Shown here: positions 47,055-56,135 of the stretch, in pieces
Layout of the letters: every line of letters starts with the position of its first letter
How positions within the stretch are numbered: position 1 is the stretch's first letter
NCBI GenBank assembly: GCA_963721115.1
Contig: CAVRIA010000015.1
Span: 90,265-154,264 of the forward strand
Source: CAVRIA01 sp963721115
GTDB lineage: Bacteria; Desulfobacterota; Binatia; HRBIN30; CADEER01
Direction of reading: 5' to 3'
Length of the DNA stretch: 64,000 nt
Program-made: the position numbers and the translations under genes
The notes under the pieces: model-generated
Database searches by the model: none
Told to the model about the DNA's origin: nothing
The model's input: only the letters and a program-made list of their open reading frames with translations

Positions 47055-47909
47055 ATGAGCGGTCAATCGGCCCTGCGCATCCGCTTCTGGGGGGTCCGCG
47101 GAAGCCATCCGATGCCCGGCCGCTCGACGCTTCGCGTCGGCGGCAACTCCTCGTGCGTGGAGATCTCGACCTCCCGGCACACGCTGGTGTTCGACGGCGG
47201 CACCGGGCTCATCGGCTTGGGGCACGACCTGCTGCGGCGCAACGGCCACGGCACCGTGCACATCTTCTTCAGCCACACCCATCACGATCACATCGAGGGC
47301 CTGCGCTTCTTCGGCCCCGCCTATAGCGCCGACTGGACCTGTCACCTCTACGGCCGCAACAACGGGCGGCGGACGTTGAAGGACGTTCTGGTCGGGGCGA
47401 TGGATCAGTGTCTGTTTCCGGTCGCCCTGTCCGAGCTCGCCGCCAACCTCGACATCCACGACCTCGGCGACGAGAAGCGGCTGCGCCTGGGAGGGCAGCC
47501 ACCGCTCGTCGTTCACGCCCGGCACAGCGAAGCCCATCCCAAGCCCGGCGTCGTGCTCTACCGGACGACGCACGGCGACCGATCGGTCGTCTACGCCACC
47601 GACGTCGAGGCGCCCAGGGGCGGCCACCAGGACGTGGTGAAGTTCGCGCGCGGGGCGGACGTTCTCATCCACGACGCGCAGTACTCCGAAGAAGAGTACG
47701 ACGGCGAGTTCAACAAGGTCGGCTGGGGCCACAGCACCGTCCGCATGGCGGCCGAGGTGGCGCGCGACGCCGGCGTCGGCCAACTTCTCCTCTACCACCA
47801 CGATCCCCAGCACGACGATCGCTTCATCCGCAAGCTGGAGCGCGCGGCGCAGCAGATCTTCCCCGAGACGCAGGCGGCGCGCGAGGGCATGGAAGTGGTC
47901 CTCGACTGA
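47055..47909 (+). CDS. Metallo-beta-lactamase-fold hydrolase (COG1235/PhnP-like)
   Basis: 284 residues. 'LRIRFWGVRGSHPMPG' and 'RVGGNSSCVEI' open a subgroup of the MBL fold. The metal site is 'FFSHTHHDHIEGLRFF' (HxHxDH), with further ligands in the 'YATDVEAP' Asp, 'GWGHSTVRMAAEVA' and 'LLYHHDPQHDDRFI'. Relatives include phosphodiesterases such as PhnP and class II cyclic-nucleotide phosphodiesterases. A role in degrading the cyclase product (39778-41970) is possible but unproven. No ribosome-binding site is obvious at ATG 47055. The preceding 236 bp (46819-47054) holds no gene I recognise. The fbp gene follows 56 bp downstream. Confidence 0.88.
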   Translation: MSGQSALRIRFWGVRGSHPMPGRSTLRVGGNSSCVEISTSRHTLVFDGGTGLIGLGHDLLRRNGHGTVHIFFSHTHHDHIEGLRFFGPAYSADWTCHLYGRNNGRRTLKDVLVGAMDQCLFPVALSELAANLDIHDLGDEKRLRLGGQPPLVVHARHSEAHPKPGVVLYRTTHGDRSVVYATDVEAPRGGHQDVVKFARGADVLIHDAQYSEEEYDGEFNKVGWGHSTVRMAAEVARDAGVGQLLLYHHDPQHDDRFIRKLERAAQQIFPETQAAREGMEVVLD

Positions 47910-47965
47910 AGACGCCGCGGGCATCAACCCGGCGGGAAGCGCAGACCATCCATTCGGAGGCCGGC

Positions 47966-49930
47966 ATGGGCTTGCACGGCGACGGCGACGATCACGAGCG
48001 CGAGTCCAGGCTGGCGGCGCTCCGGCCGCTTGGCCGTCAGTTTCCCGGCACCGGCGCGGCCGTCGCCGAGATCGCCAGGCTGTCGGCCGAGCTGACCCTG
48101 CCGAGGAGAACGGTTCACGTCGTCAGCGACGTGCACGGCGAGTACGCCAAGCTGCGCCACATCATCAACAACGCCTCGGGCACGCTGCGCCCGCTGGTCG
48201 AGCGGATGTTCGGCGAGCGTCTCTCCGCGCCCGAGCTGCAGGATCTGCTGTCGCTCATCTTCTATCCGCGCGAGATGCTCGACCGCGTGCTTCCGCAGCT
48301 GGGTGGGAGCGAGGCGGTGCGGGCCTGGGCCGGACGCGCGATGCGCAATCTGTTCGAGATCGTGCGCGCCCTGGCGCGCCGCCGCACGCACCGGCGCGTG
48401 CAACGGGTCTTCCCCGCCGAGTACGCGGCCCTCTTCGAGGAGATGCTCAGCGAGCCGTCTACCGATCGCGAGGGCGAGTACGCCGAAGCGATCGTCGACT
48501 CCCTGGTGCGGCACGACCGCGTCGCCGAGGCGATCCGGCTCGCCGTCCACGTCCTGCGCGATCTCGCCATCGACGAGCTGATCGTCGCCGGCGATTGCTT
48601 CGACCGCGGGCCCCGAGCGGACCGGGTGGTCGGCTACCTGCAACGCCAGCCCGACGTGTCCTTCACCTGGGGCAACCACGATGCCGCCTGGATCGGCGCC
48701 GCCCTCGGCCAGGAGGCGCTCATCGCCCACGTCCTGCGCATCTCGGTGCGCTACCGCCGCCTGTCGCAGCTCGAGGAAGGCTACGGCATCACCATGCAGC
48801 CCCTCGAGCACCTGGTGCGCAGCGTCTATGCCGACGACCCGGCAGAGTGCTTCGTGCCGCGCGGCGACGGCCTGCGCGAGGTGCGGACGATGGCGCGGAT
48901 GCAGAAGGCAGCGGCGATCATGCAGTTCAAGCTCGAGGGCCAGACCATCCGGCGCAACCCCGAGATGGACCTCGAGCACCGCTGCCTGCTGCACCGCATC
49001 GATCGGGGCGCCGGGACGATCGAGATCGACGGCAAGACCTATCCGCTGCGCGACACGTTCTTTCCCACCATCGACCCCGCCGACCCGTACGCCCTGTCAG
49101 CCGAGGAGCGCACCTGCATGGACCGCCTGCGCCAGTCGTTTCTCGGCAGCCAGCAGCTCTTCGATCACGTGAGCTTCCTCGTCCAGCGCGGCTTCTCCTA
49201 CCTGCGGCGCGACGATCACCTGATCTTCCACGGCTGCGTGCCGGTCGACGAGGCGGGAGAGTTCCTGGCCTACGAGGTGGACGGGGAGCCGCGCCGCGGG
49301 CGCGTTCTGTTCGAGGCCATCGACCGCGTGGTGCTACGGGCGCTCGACAGCCGCGCCGAGAAGGATCTCGACTTCCTCTGGTACCTGTGGTGCGGGCCGC
49401 GCTCGCCGATGTTCGGCAAGGATCGAATCGCCACCCTCGAGCGCGACCTCGTCGAGGACGACTCGGTTCACGTGGAGACCAAGAACCCGTACTTCCGGCT
49501 GATCCACGAAACCGGCTTCTGCCGGCAGGTGCTGCGGGAGTTCGGGGTTCCCGCCGAGAGCGGCATGATCGTCAATGGGCACGTGCCGGTGAAGATCGAG
49601 AAGGGCGAGTCGCCGCTCAAGCGCAGCGGCCAGGCGATCACCATCGACGGCGCCTTCTCCGAAGCCTACGGCGACCACGGCTACACCCTGGTCATCGACT
49701 CCGACCGCACCTTCCTCGCCCTGCACCACCACTTCGATTCCGTCGAGGCCGCGGTGCGGGACGGCGTCGACATCATCCCCACCATCACGATGGTCCGCGA
49801 GTACCGTCCGCCACGGCGCATCGGCGACACCGAGCGAGGCGTCGAGATCCGCAGCGAGGTCGCCCTGCTGGAGAGCCTCGTCGAGGCCTACCGGAGCAAG
49901 GAGATGCAAGAGCGGTCGTCGGGTTTGTGA
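47966..49930 (+). CDS. fbp: Class III fructose-1,6-bisphosphatase
   Basis: 654 residues, close to the Bacillus enzyme length. It dephosphorylates fructose 1,6-bisphosphate in gluconeogenesis. It is a calcineurin-like metallophosphatase with 'HVVSDVHGEYAKLRHIINN', 'LIVAGDCFDRGPRADRVV', 'FTWGNHDAAWIGAALG' and 'GMIVNGHVPVKIEKGESPLK'. Class III blocks 'FLWYLWCGPRSPMFGKDRI' and 'PYFRLIHETGFCRQVLREFG' make the assignment firm. ATG 47966 has GGAGG five bases upstream; the longer open frame upstream is a shadow of the MBL gene. It is convergent with the MMPL gene across a repeat. Confidence 0.96.
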   Translation: MGLHGDGDDHERESRLAALRPLGRQFPGTGAAVAEIARLSAELTLPRRTVHVVSDVHGEYAKLRHIINNASGTLRPLVERMFGERLSAPELQDLLSLIFYPREMLDRVLPQLGGSEAVRAWAGRAMRNLFEIVRALARRRTHRRVQRVFPAEYAALFEEMLSEPSTDREGEYAEAIVDSLVRHDRVAEAIRLAVHVLRDLAIDELIVAGDCFDRGPRADRVVGYLQRQPDVSFTWGNHDAAWIGAALGQEALIAHVLRISVRYRRLSQLEEGYGITMQPLEHLVRSVYADDPAECFVPRGDGLREVRTMARMQKAAAIMQFKLEGQTIRRNPEMDLEHRCLLHRIDRGAGTIEIDGKTYPLRDTFFPTIDPADPYALSAEERTCMDRLRQSFLGSQQLFDHVSFLVQRGFSYLRRDDHLIFHGCVPVDEAGEFLAYEVDGEPRRGRVLFEAIDRVVLRALDSRAEKDLDFLWYLWCGPRSPMFGKDRIATLERDLVEDDSVHVETKNPYFRLIHETGFCRQVLREFGVPAESGMIVNGHVPVKIEKGESPLKRSGQAITIDGAFSEAYGDHGYTLVIDSDRTFLALHHHFDSVEAAVRDGVDIIPTITMVREYRPPRRIGDTERGVEIRSEVALLESLVEAYRSKEMQERSSGL

Positions 49931-50095
49931 GCTGTTGGTTGTCGGTGGGAATCGATCCCAAAGACCGCGCGAAGCGCGCACCGTCCTCAGCCCGAGCCTG
50001 AGCCTCAGCCTCAGCCTGTTCCGGAAGTCCGCGTGTTTCTCCGCTCGAATGATCCGGCGCAGCCCGGGGGCAACCCTAACAACCCAACAATCTAT
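49925..50095. repeat. Dispersed element with GTTGTTGG-type edges, copy 1
   Basis: The core 49957-50072 ('AAAGACCGCGCGAAGCGCGC', 'AGCCTCAGCCTGTTCCGGAA', 'GATCCGGCGCAGCCCGGGGG') is repeated in inverted orientation at 60524-60634 with few changes. The left edge carries 'GAGCTGTTGGTTGTCGG' and the right edge 'CCTAACAACCCAACAATC', inverted relative to each other. The element spans the convergent ends of fbp and the MMPL gene. Confidence 0.75.
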
Positions 50096-52317
50096 CCCGA
50101 GTCCGGCGGGCGCTCGCGCCGCCGCGTGCCGCCGAGAAAGGCAGGCGCCCACCAGTTGAAATCGCCGAACAGCCGCATCGTGGCGGGGACGATGAGGACG
50201 CGCACCAGTGTCGCGTCGAGGGCGACCGCGGTGGCGAGGGCGACCCCGAGCGACTGGACCATGATCACCCGCGCCAGCGCGAAAGCGCCGAACACGGTCA
50301 CCATGATGGCGGCGGCGCTCGTCACCAGGCGCCCGGTCCGCTCCAGCCCCTCCGCCACCGCCCAGGTGTTGTCGCCGGTGCGCAGGTACTCCTCGCGCAT
50401 ACGCGACAGCATCAGGACCTCGTAGTCCATCGACAGGCCGAAAACCGAGCAGAACAGCAGCACCGGAACCGCCACGTCGAGCGGACCCGGCTCGAAGCCG
50501 AGGAGCCAGGAGAGATGTCCTTCCTCGAAGATCCACACCATGGCGCCGAACGAGGCGCTGATCGAGAGGAGATTCATGACCACCGCCTTGAACGGCAGGA
50601 TCACCGAACGCAGCAGGAAGAACAGGACGACGTAGGTCACGGTGAGGACGAAGGCGATGGCCATTGGGGCGCGCGACAGGATGAAGGCGTTGAGGTCGAC
50701 GTCGTTGGCCGGCGCGCCGCCGACCAGCATGGTGCCGTCGCCGACTCGCCGGTCCCGGCGTATGGCGCGGACCAGGGAGCGGGCCGCCTCGCTGGCCGGC
50801 GGTGCGTTGGTGAGCACCGTCAGTAGCGCGATCTTGTCGGAGGTCACCAACGCCCGCATGCGGCGCGCGGCCAACGGCAGGTCGTCGGTCGGCGTCTCGG
50901 CGTCGGCCTCGAAGTAGTCGACCGTCAGCCGCGGATCGATGATGACGGCGCCCTCGACCTTGACCACACCGGGCATCGCCGCGATGCGCTGCGCGAGCTC
51001 GTAGAGCGGCCCGACGCGCTCCGGGGTGTAGGCAGGCGCGGTCGGATAGCGGACCACCACCAGGATGCGGGTGCGCGCCTGATCGGGAAATACGTGCCGC
51101 AGCCGTTCGTAGACGTCGCGCGCCTCGATGCCGCGCGGCAGCGTCGAGATATCGGCCGCGGCGAGCGTCATGCGGGTGAACGGGGAGCCCAGCGCGACGA
51201 CGACGGCCAGGGTGGGCAAGAGCACCAGCAGCGGCCGGCGCATGACCCACGTCGCGATGCGATGCCAGCCCCCCTCGAAGGCGGCCACGCGCGGCACAGC
51301 GACGCGCCACGCGTCGATGCGCGGCCCGAGGGCGACCAGCACGGCGGGCAGGAAGGTGAGCGCGAAGGCGACCGCGAAGGCGACGACGACGCTGCCGCCG
51401 AAGCCCATGGTGGCCAGAAAGGAGCCGCGGAAGAAGAAGAGGCCAGCGAGGCCGATGGCCACCGCGAAGCCGGAGAAGAGGACGGCGCGGCCGGCGGTGT
51501 CGAGGGCGGTCTCCAACGCCTCGGCCACGCTGGCCCCGCCGGCCAGCTCGTCGCGGTAACGACTGACGATGAACAGCGAGTAGTCGATCGCCACGCCGAG
51601 GCCGATCAGCGATGCGACGTTGATGGCGTAGGCGACGATCTCCGTCACATGAGACAGGGCGGTGAGGACGGCGATGCCGGTCACCACGGCGAGCGCGCCG
51701 ACGCCGACGGAGAGCGCGGCGGCGACGACGCTGCCGAAGACCGCCAGCAGCACCAGCACCGCGAGCGGCAAGCTGATGATCTCGGCCTTCATCACGTCGT
51801 GCTCGAGCGTGCGGTCGAGATCGTGGCGATAGGCGAGGAAGCCGGTGAAGCCCACCTCGAGACTGTCGGAGTGCACGCTGGCGCGCAGCTCCGGGTACGC
51901 GGCGGCGGCGGCGAAGAAGGCACCGCGCAGGCTGACGACGACCAGGACGCTGTGACGGTCGGCGGAGACCAGCTGCTCGGCCACCAGCTGCGGCGCGTCG
52001 TCCGGCGCCAGGACCAGGCGCACGTGGGAATCGGCGCGCAGCCCGGCGAGCGCCGCGCCGAGATCGGCGCGGTAGCGGGGATCTCGCCAGTCGAAGTCGG
52101 GGCTGTGGAAGAGAATCAGAAACGACGAATCGCCCGGGTAGGCCAGCTCGCGCTCCACCAGCTGTTGCGCGACGGCCGATTCGATCCCCTCGGTGGTGCC
52201 GGAGGCCAGGGCGCCGCCGTACCAGAGCACCAGCGCGGCGGCGGCGAGCACGGCGCCACTGCTGGCGAGGATGGCGCGATGGCGCCGCAGGGCGAGGTGG
52301 GCAAGCCAGTTCAACAT
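50092..52317 (-). CDS. MMPL-family RND transporter
   Basis: 741 residues with about 12 predicted membrane helices in two repeats, each with a large periplasmic loop: an RND-superfamily lipid/hydrophobe exporter of the MmpL/HpnN group. Proton-relay segments are 'LIGLGVAIDYSLFIVSRYRD' in the first half and 'FGLSMDYEVLMLSRMREEYL' in the second. 'DLDRTLEHDVMKAEIISLPL' precedes the first helix bundle. Start ATG 52317 gives 'LNWLAHLALRRHRAILASSG', the usual cytoplasmic lead into helix 1. Substrate is not predictable. No membrane-fusion or outer-membrane partner is adjacent. It is transcribed away from the flavoenzyme gene region, 213 bp downstream of it. Confidence 0.93.
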   Translation of the reverse strand: MLNWLAHLALRRHRAILASSGAVLAAAALVLWYGGALASGTTEGIESAVAQQLVERELAYPGDSSFLILFHSPDFDWRDPRYRADLGAALAGLRADSHVRLVLAPDDAPQLVAEQLVSADRHSVLVVVSLRGAFFAAAAAYPELRASVHSDSLEVGFTGFLAYRHDLDRTLEHDVMKAEIISLPLAVLVLLAVFGSVVAAALSVGVGALAVVTGIAVLTALSHVTEIVAYAINVASLIGLGVAIDYSLFIVSRYRDELAGGASVAEALETALDTAGRAVLFSGFAVAIGLAGLFFFRGSFLATMGFGGSVVVAFAVAFALTFLPAVLVALGPRIDAWRVAVPRVAAFEGGWHRIATWVMRRPLLVLLPTLAVVVALGSPFTRMTLAAADISTLPRGIEARDVYERLRHVFPDQARTRILVVVRYPTAPAYTPERVGPLYELAQRIAAMPGVVKVEGAVIIDPRLTVDYFEADAETPTDDLPLAARRMRALVTSDKIALLTVLTNAPPASEAARSLVRAIRRDRRVGDGTMLVGGAPANDVDLNAFILSRAPMAIAFVLTVTYVVLFFLLRSVILPFKAVVMNLLSISASFGAMVWIFEEGHLSWLLGFEPGPLDVAVPVLLFCSVFGLSMDYEVLMLSRMREEYLRTGDNTWAVAEGLERTGRLVTSAAAIMVTVFGAFALARVIMVQSLGVALATAVALDATLVRVLIVPATMRLFGDFNWWAPAFLGGTRRRERPPDSG

Positions 52318-52463
52318 GGGGGGACCGAGCCGGGCATAGCGGGCCGGGCGCGATTGGACAAGCGGCGCCCAGGATGCGGGAGTGATTCAGTGCTGGAGTG
52401 TCGAGGACGGGGGTAACCGGGTGACCGGTGACCGGGCTTTGCCCAACAATCCGCCCAGCCGCC

Positions 52464-52518
52464 CCGCCAGGTTGTTCGTTGTTGAGTTGTTGGTTGTTGG
52501 AGCCTCGAGAACCAACAA
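52464..52518. repeat. GTTGTTGG inverted phrase repeat
   Basis: 'AGGTTGTTCGTTGTTGAG' plus 'TTGTTGGTTGTTGG' is followed after an 11-base turn (AGCCTCGAGA) by 'ACCAACAACACTC', giving a compact hairpin. It is just downstream of the oxidoreductase stop. Adjacent 'GTAACCGGGTGACCGGTGAC' is another short phrase repeat type. Confidence 0.6.
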
Positions 52519-52530
52519 CACTCCCCCACC

Positions 52531-53409
52531 CTACAACTTTCGCGCCGGCTCGACGATCGCTCGTGCGACGCTGTCCAGCGCCTGCAACAGGTCGTCGCGG
52601 CTCATGCCGAGGACCAGCACGATGACCTGGTCCACGCCGGCGTCGCGGTAGCGCTTCACCAGATCGAGATCGGTCGGCGTCATGTACGGGCTGATGCTGA
52701 TCAGCACGTCGGAGCGCCGGCGGCCGCGTTCCTCCAGCAGCCGGTCCAGATGCGCCAGGCGCTCGCGCGTCGCGTCCGGATCGATGCTGAAGCCGAACCA
52801 TCCCTGCCCGAGATCGGCGACGCGCTTCAGAGCCGCGTCGCTCTCGCCGCCGAAGTGGATCGGCGGGTGCGGCTGCTGCACCGGCTTCGGGTACTGCCGG
52901 CACGGCGCCAGCGAGTGGAACTTGCCCTCGTACTGAGAGATCGGATCACCCCACAGGCGCTGCATCATCTTCAGGTAGTCGCGCGTCCGCGCGGCGCGCT
53001 TCTCGAACGGCACGCCGAGCGCGTCGAACTCCTCCTTCAACCAGCCGATGCCGACACCGAAGTCGAAGCGGCCGTCCGACAGGTAGTCGATCGACGCCAC
53101 CTCCTTGGCGGTGTAGACCGGGTTGCGCTGCGGCACCAGGCAGATGCCGCTGCCCAGGCGGATGCGCTTCGTCCCCGCCGCCAGGAACGACAGGGCGAGG
53201 AAGGGATCGATGATCCCCGATTCGCTCGGCGCCGGGATGCGGCCGTCGGGCGCGTACGGGTACTGCGAAGCGTAGTCGTCGAACAGGACCACGTGCTCCG
53301 CCACCCAGATGGAGTTGAAGCCGCGTTCCTCCGCGGCCGGCCCCAGGGTGCGAACGTAATCCGGCGTGGCAAACGGGTTCCCGAGAGGCGCAAAGATTCC
53401 GATCTTCAT
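52531..53409 (-). CDS. LLM-class (probably F420-dependent) oxidoreductase
   Basis: 292 residues of luciferase-like TIM-barrel. Family marks are 'GFNSIWVAEHVVLFDDYAS', 'DPFLALSFLAAGTKRIRLGS', 'LVPQRNPVYTAKEVASIDYL', 'GRFDFGVGIGWLKEEFDALG' and 'PPIHFGGESDAALKRVADLG'. This wording matches TIGR03619-type F420-dependent enzymes more than FMN luciferases, but the cofactor is inferred. ATG 53409 has AAAGGAG eight bases upstream, which fixes the start. The long upstream open frame is made by 81-bp repeats and is not part of the gene. Confidence 0.9.
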   Translation of the reverse strand: MKIGIFAPLGNPFATPDYVRTLGPAAEERGFNSIWVAEHVVLFDDYASQYPYAPDGRIPAPSESGIIDPFLALSFLAAGTKRIRLGSGICLVPQRNPVYTAKEVASIDYLSDGRFDFGVGIGWLKEEFDALGVPFEKRAARTRDYLKMMQRLWGDPISQYEGKFHSLAPCRQYPKPVQQPHPPIHFGGESDAALKRVADLGQGWFGFSIDPDATRERLAHLDRLLEERGRRRSDVLISISPYMTPTDLDLVKRYRDAGVDQVIVLVLGMSRDDLLQALDSVARAIVEPARKL

Positions 53410-53424
53410 CGCTCGACTCCTTTG

Positions 53425-53750
53425 GAGATTCGCCCCCGTGCGCGCTTCGCGCTCCGTTGGGCTCGGCCTCGCGAGCCGAGCCCGCAAGGCCTCCTGGTGT
53501 ACCTGGAGATTCGCCCCCGTGCGCGCTTCGCGCTCCGTTGGGCTCGGCCTCGCGAGCCGAGCCCGCAAGGCCTCCTGGTGTACCTGGAGATTCGCCCCCG
53601 TGCGCGCTTCGCGCTCCGTTGGGCTCGGCCTCGCGAGCCGAGCCCGCAAGGCCTCCTGGTGTACCTGGAGATTCGCCCCCGTGCGCGCTTCGCGCTCCGA
53701 TGGGCTCGGCCCCGCGAGCCGAGCCCGCAAGGCCTCCTGGTTCCCTTTCC
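53425..53750. repeat. Four tandem copies of an 81-bp hairpin repeat
   Basis: 'GAGATTCGCCCCCGTGCGCG' begins at 53425, 53506, 53587 and 53668, exactly 81 bp apart. The last copy has a few substitutions. Each unit includes two fold-back phrases, 'GCGCGCTTCGCGC' and 'GGCTCGGCCTCGCGAGCC'. Because 81 is divisible by three, several frames stay open with a 27-residue period on both strands. It sits immediately upstream of the oxidoreductase ribosome-binding site. Confidence 0.92.
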
Positions 53751-53877
53751 ATGCGCGCAGCGCATGATCACTCCTCCAGTTCGTCCTTCCGTACCACGAC
53801 GGCGGGTCAAGTCCAGGAGAGGCACGCCTCGTCGACGGATCGGGTCGATCGTGGGCGGGTGCCGCAAGCATGAAAGG

Positions 53878-53913
53878 GCAGGTTGTTGGGTTGTTGAGCT
53901 GTTGGTTGTTGGG
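53878..53913 (+). repeat. GTTGTTGG phrase repeat (single arm)
   Basis: 'GCAGGTTGTTGGGTTGTTG' and 'AGCTGTTGGTTGTTGGGG', the same two phrases as at 12830-12861. It is followed by 'CGGTCACTGGTCACCGATCA' type phrases and then the second hairpin array, so the flank of both arrays is shared. Confidence 0.6.
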
Positions 53914-53998
53914 GTTGGAATTGAAATCCAAGGCTTCGAGCTCGGCTACCGGTCACTGGTCACCGATCACCGGTCACGCTTCCCTCCGCCGGGGAATC

Positions 53999-54710
53999 AC
54001 ATTCGCCTCGGAGCGGAGCCACCGGAGAGAGGGGCGCGGGGAGGGAATCTCTCTTGTGGTGTAGGCCTCTGGCCTGCATAGCGGTCCATCGGACCGCTCT
54101 CCCCCCTCCAACCCAGCCCCGTGCAGGCGGGACGCCCGCACCACAATCAACTGCCGATGCGGCCGCGGCGACCGCGGGACGAGTGGCGCGCCGGTGCACC
54201 CGGCTTGAAAAGCCCAACAACCAGCGGAGCCACCGCAGAGAGGGGCGCGGGGAGGGAATCTCTCTTGTGGTGTAGGCCTCCGGCCTGCATAGCGGTCCAT
54301 CGGACCGCTCTCTCCCCCTCCAACCCAGCCCCGTGCAGGCGGGACGCCCGCACCACAATCAACTGCCGATGCGGCCGCGGGGACCGCGGGACGAGTGGCG
54401 CGCCGGTGCACCCGGCTCGAAAGGCCCAACAACCAGCGCAGCCACCGGAGAGAGGGGTGCGGGGAGGGAATCTCTCTTGTGGTGTAGGCCTCCGGCCTGC
54501 ATAGCGGTCCATCGGACCGCTCTCTCCCCTCCAACCCAGCCCCCGTGCAGGCGGGACGCCCGCACCACAATCAACTGCCGATGCGGCCGCGGGGACCGCG
54601 GGACGAGTGGCGCGCCGGTGCACCCGGCTTGAAAAGCCCAACAACCAGCGCAGCCACCGCAGAGAGGGGTGCGGGGAGGGAACCGCGGCGTCTGAGCGGT
54701 TTCCTCCCCG
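53999..54710. repeat. Second hairpin array, three units of about 211 bp
   Basis: Same unit as at 13.8-16.1 kb. The palindrome 'AGCGGTCCATCGGACCGCT' occurs at about 54079, 54290 and 54500. It starts with the leader phrase 'CGCCTCGGAGCGGAGCCACC' and ends, like leader copy A, in 'GGAACCGCGGCGTCTGAGCG'. Together with the 81-bp repeats it makes 53410-54755 gene-free. Confidence 0.9.
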
Positions 54711-54755
54711 GAGGGGCTTCTCGTCTCAGAGTCGTCCCGACGTCCAGCCCAAACG

Positions 54756-55415
54756 CTACTCGCGCCCGCGCGCCCCGCCTCCCCCGTACTTCTCGAAGTA
54801 GAGACAGGTGTCGACCGAGCGGCGGTGCGGGCGGCTGTAGCGGCCCCGCGGCCAGCCGATGGGCAACAGCGCGCAGGTCGGACAGTTCGGCGGCAGCCCC
54901 AGCCAGCGGTCGACCTCCTCCCCGAAGGTCGTGTGGATGGCCGTGAGCGAGGCGCCGAGCCCGACCGCTCGGCAGGCGAGCAGAACGTTCTGGATGGCGG
55001 GAAAGAGCGCCTGCGTCTGCGGCTGCCCGCGGCGCGTCCAGCCCGCCACGAACAGGTGTACCGGCACCTCGTGCAGGTGTTCGGCGAGGTGCACGGCGGA
55101 GAGCATGTTGCGGCGCTTCTCCTCCGGGTAGGAGGGCTCCTTCGCCGCCTCGACCGCCGGCCGGATGTAGGTGCGAAAGGCGCGCCGGTAGCGCTCCGCC
55201 ACCCAGGCGCGGCGTTCCGGTTCGGTGACGGCAATGAAGAACCAGGGCTGCCGGTTGCCGCCGCTGGGGGCGAACGTCCCCGCCTCGCAAACCTTGCGGA
55301 TGAGCGCCGGCGGCACCGGATCCGGCTTCAGGCGCCGCATGGCGCGCGTGGTCCGGATTCCCTCCAGGAGAGGAACGTCCTCGCCCAGGCGTTCGACGTC
55401 GAGCTCCGCTTGCAT
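54756..55415 (-). CDS. Nitroreductase-family flavoprotein
   Basis: 219 residues. FMN-binding family marks: 'GIRTTRAMRRLKPDPVPP' (phosphate-binding Arg cluster), 'CEAGTFAPSGGNRQPWFFIA' and 'IQNVLLACRAVGLGASLTAI', with 'LLPIGWPRGRYSRPHRRSVD' near the C-terminus. The enzyme would reduce an organic substrate with NAD(P)H or a flavin partner; the substrate is unknown. ATG 55415 follows GAAGGACGGAG. It is 9 bp after the HAD gene and is the third gene of a compact flavin-related operon. Confidence 0.92.
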   Translation of the reverse strand: MQAELDVERLGEDVPLLEGIRTTRAMRRLKPDPVPPALIRKVCEAGTFAPSGGNRQPWFFIAVTEPERRAWVAERYRRAFRTYIRPAVEAAKEPSYPEEKRRNMLSAVHLAEHLHEVPVHLFVAGWTRRGQPQTQALFPAIQNVLLACRAVGLGASLTAIHTTFGEEVDRWLGLPPNCPTCALLPIGWPRGRYSRPHRRSVDTCLYFEKYGGGGARGRE

Positions 55416-55424
55416 CTCCGTCCT

Positions 55425-56135
55425 TCAGCCGACGAGGTCCAGCACGTCGGGAATGCGCCGGATGACGTAGCGCGGAGCCGGCTCGCCCTCGGGAGGCTCG
55501 CGATCCTCGCGGTGCCAGAGGAGGACCGAACGCAGCCCCGCCCGGTTGGCGCCGGCGATGTCCTGCGCCAAGGTGTCCCCGACGAAGAGCGCCTCGTCCG
55601 GCGCGCAGCCGGCGCGCTGCACTGCCTCCTCGAAGATGGCCGGATCGGGCTTGCAGGAGGAGGCCTGCTCGCTCGACAGTGCCGAGTCGAAGAGCGCGCC
55701 GATCTCGGCGAGCTCGATCAGGTGCTCGAGCTGATCGTCGTCGATGTTGCTGACCAGGCCGAGGTGCAGACCGCGAGCGCGCAGGGCGCGCAGCGTATCG
55801 ACCACCCCCTCGCGCAGGACGAAGTCGCGGCGGTGCATCTCCCACTGCAACTCCCGGTAGCGCTCGAGGTGCGCCTCGTCGGCGCCGACGCCGAAGGATT
55901 CGAGCATGCCGACCACCGCGTCGCGGAACAGGTCGCGGTGCAGATAGAAGCGGCGCGGCAGGTAGCCGTGGAAGACCCGGCGCATGGCGTCGCGATGGGC
56001 GCGGCGGATCTCTTCGGGGGGCGCCTCGACGCCGGCCCAGCGCGCCAGCGCCACCAGGCTCTCGCGGTCGCCGGGCTCGAGGGCGCGATAGTCGTAGAGC
56101 GTGCCGCCGAAATCGAACAGCACCGCGCGGATCAT
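55425..56135 (-). CDS. HAD-superfamily hydrolase (subfamily IA)
   Basis: 236 residues. Motif I is 'RAVLFDFGGTLYD': the nucleophile Asp is present, but the second Asp of DxD is Gly, a variant seen in part of the family. Motif II is 'LGLVSNIDD', motif III Lys is in 'SSCKPDPAIFEEAV', and motif IV is 'ALFVGDTLAQDIAGANRAG'. A helical cap lies between motifs I and II. Substrate is unknown. The start ATG overlaps the stop of the upstream gene (ATGA), so translation is coupled. Confidence 0.92.
   Translation of the reverse strand: MIRAVLFDFGGTLYDYRALEPGDRESLVALARWAGVEAPPEEIRRAHRDAMRRVFHGYLPRRFYLHRDLFRDAVVGMLESFGVGADEAHLERYRELQWEMHRRDFVLREGVVDTLRALRARGLHLGLVSNIDDDQLEHLIELAEIGALFDSALSSEQASSCKPDPAIFEEAVQRAGCAPDEALFVGDTLAQDIAGANRAGLRSVLLWHREDREPPEGEPAPRYVIRRIPDVLDLVG

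Noticed and set aside
46852..47058. 68-codon frame between FecR copy 3 and the MBL-fold gene
   Set aside because: No ribosome-binding site, no recognisable motif, and it overlaps the next start.
53366..53767. Protein-coding repeat peptide ('RFAPVRASRSVGLG') upstream of the oxidoreductase
   Set aside because: The 27-residue period comes from the 81-bp DNA repeat and appears in frames on both strands. The oxidoreductase start is fixed by AAAGGAG.
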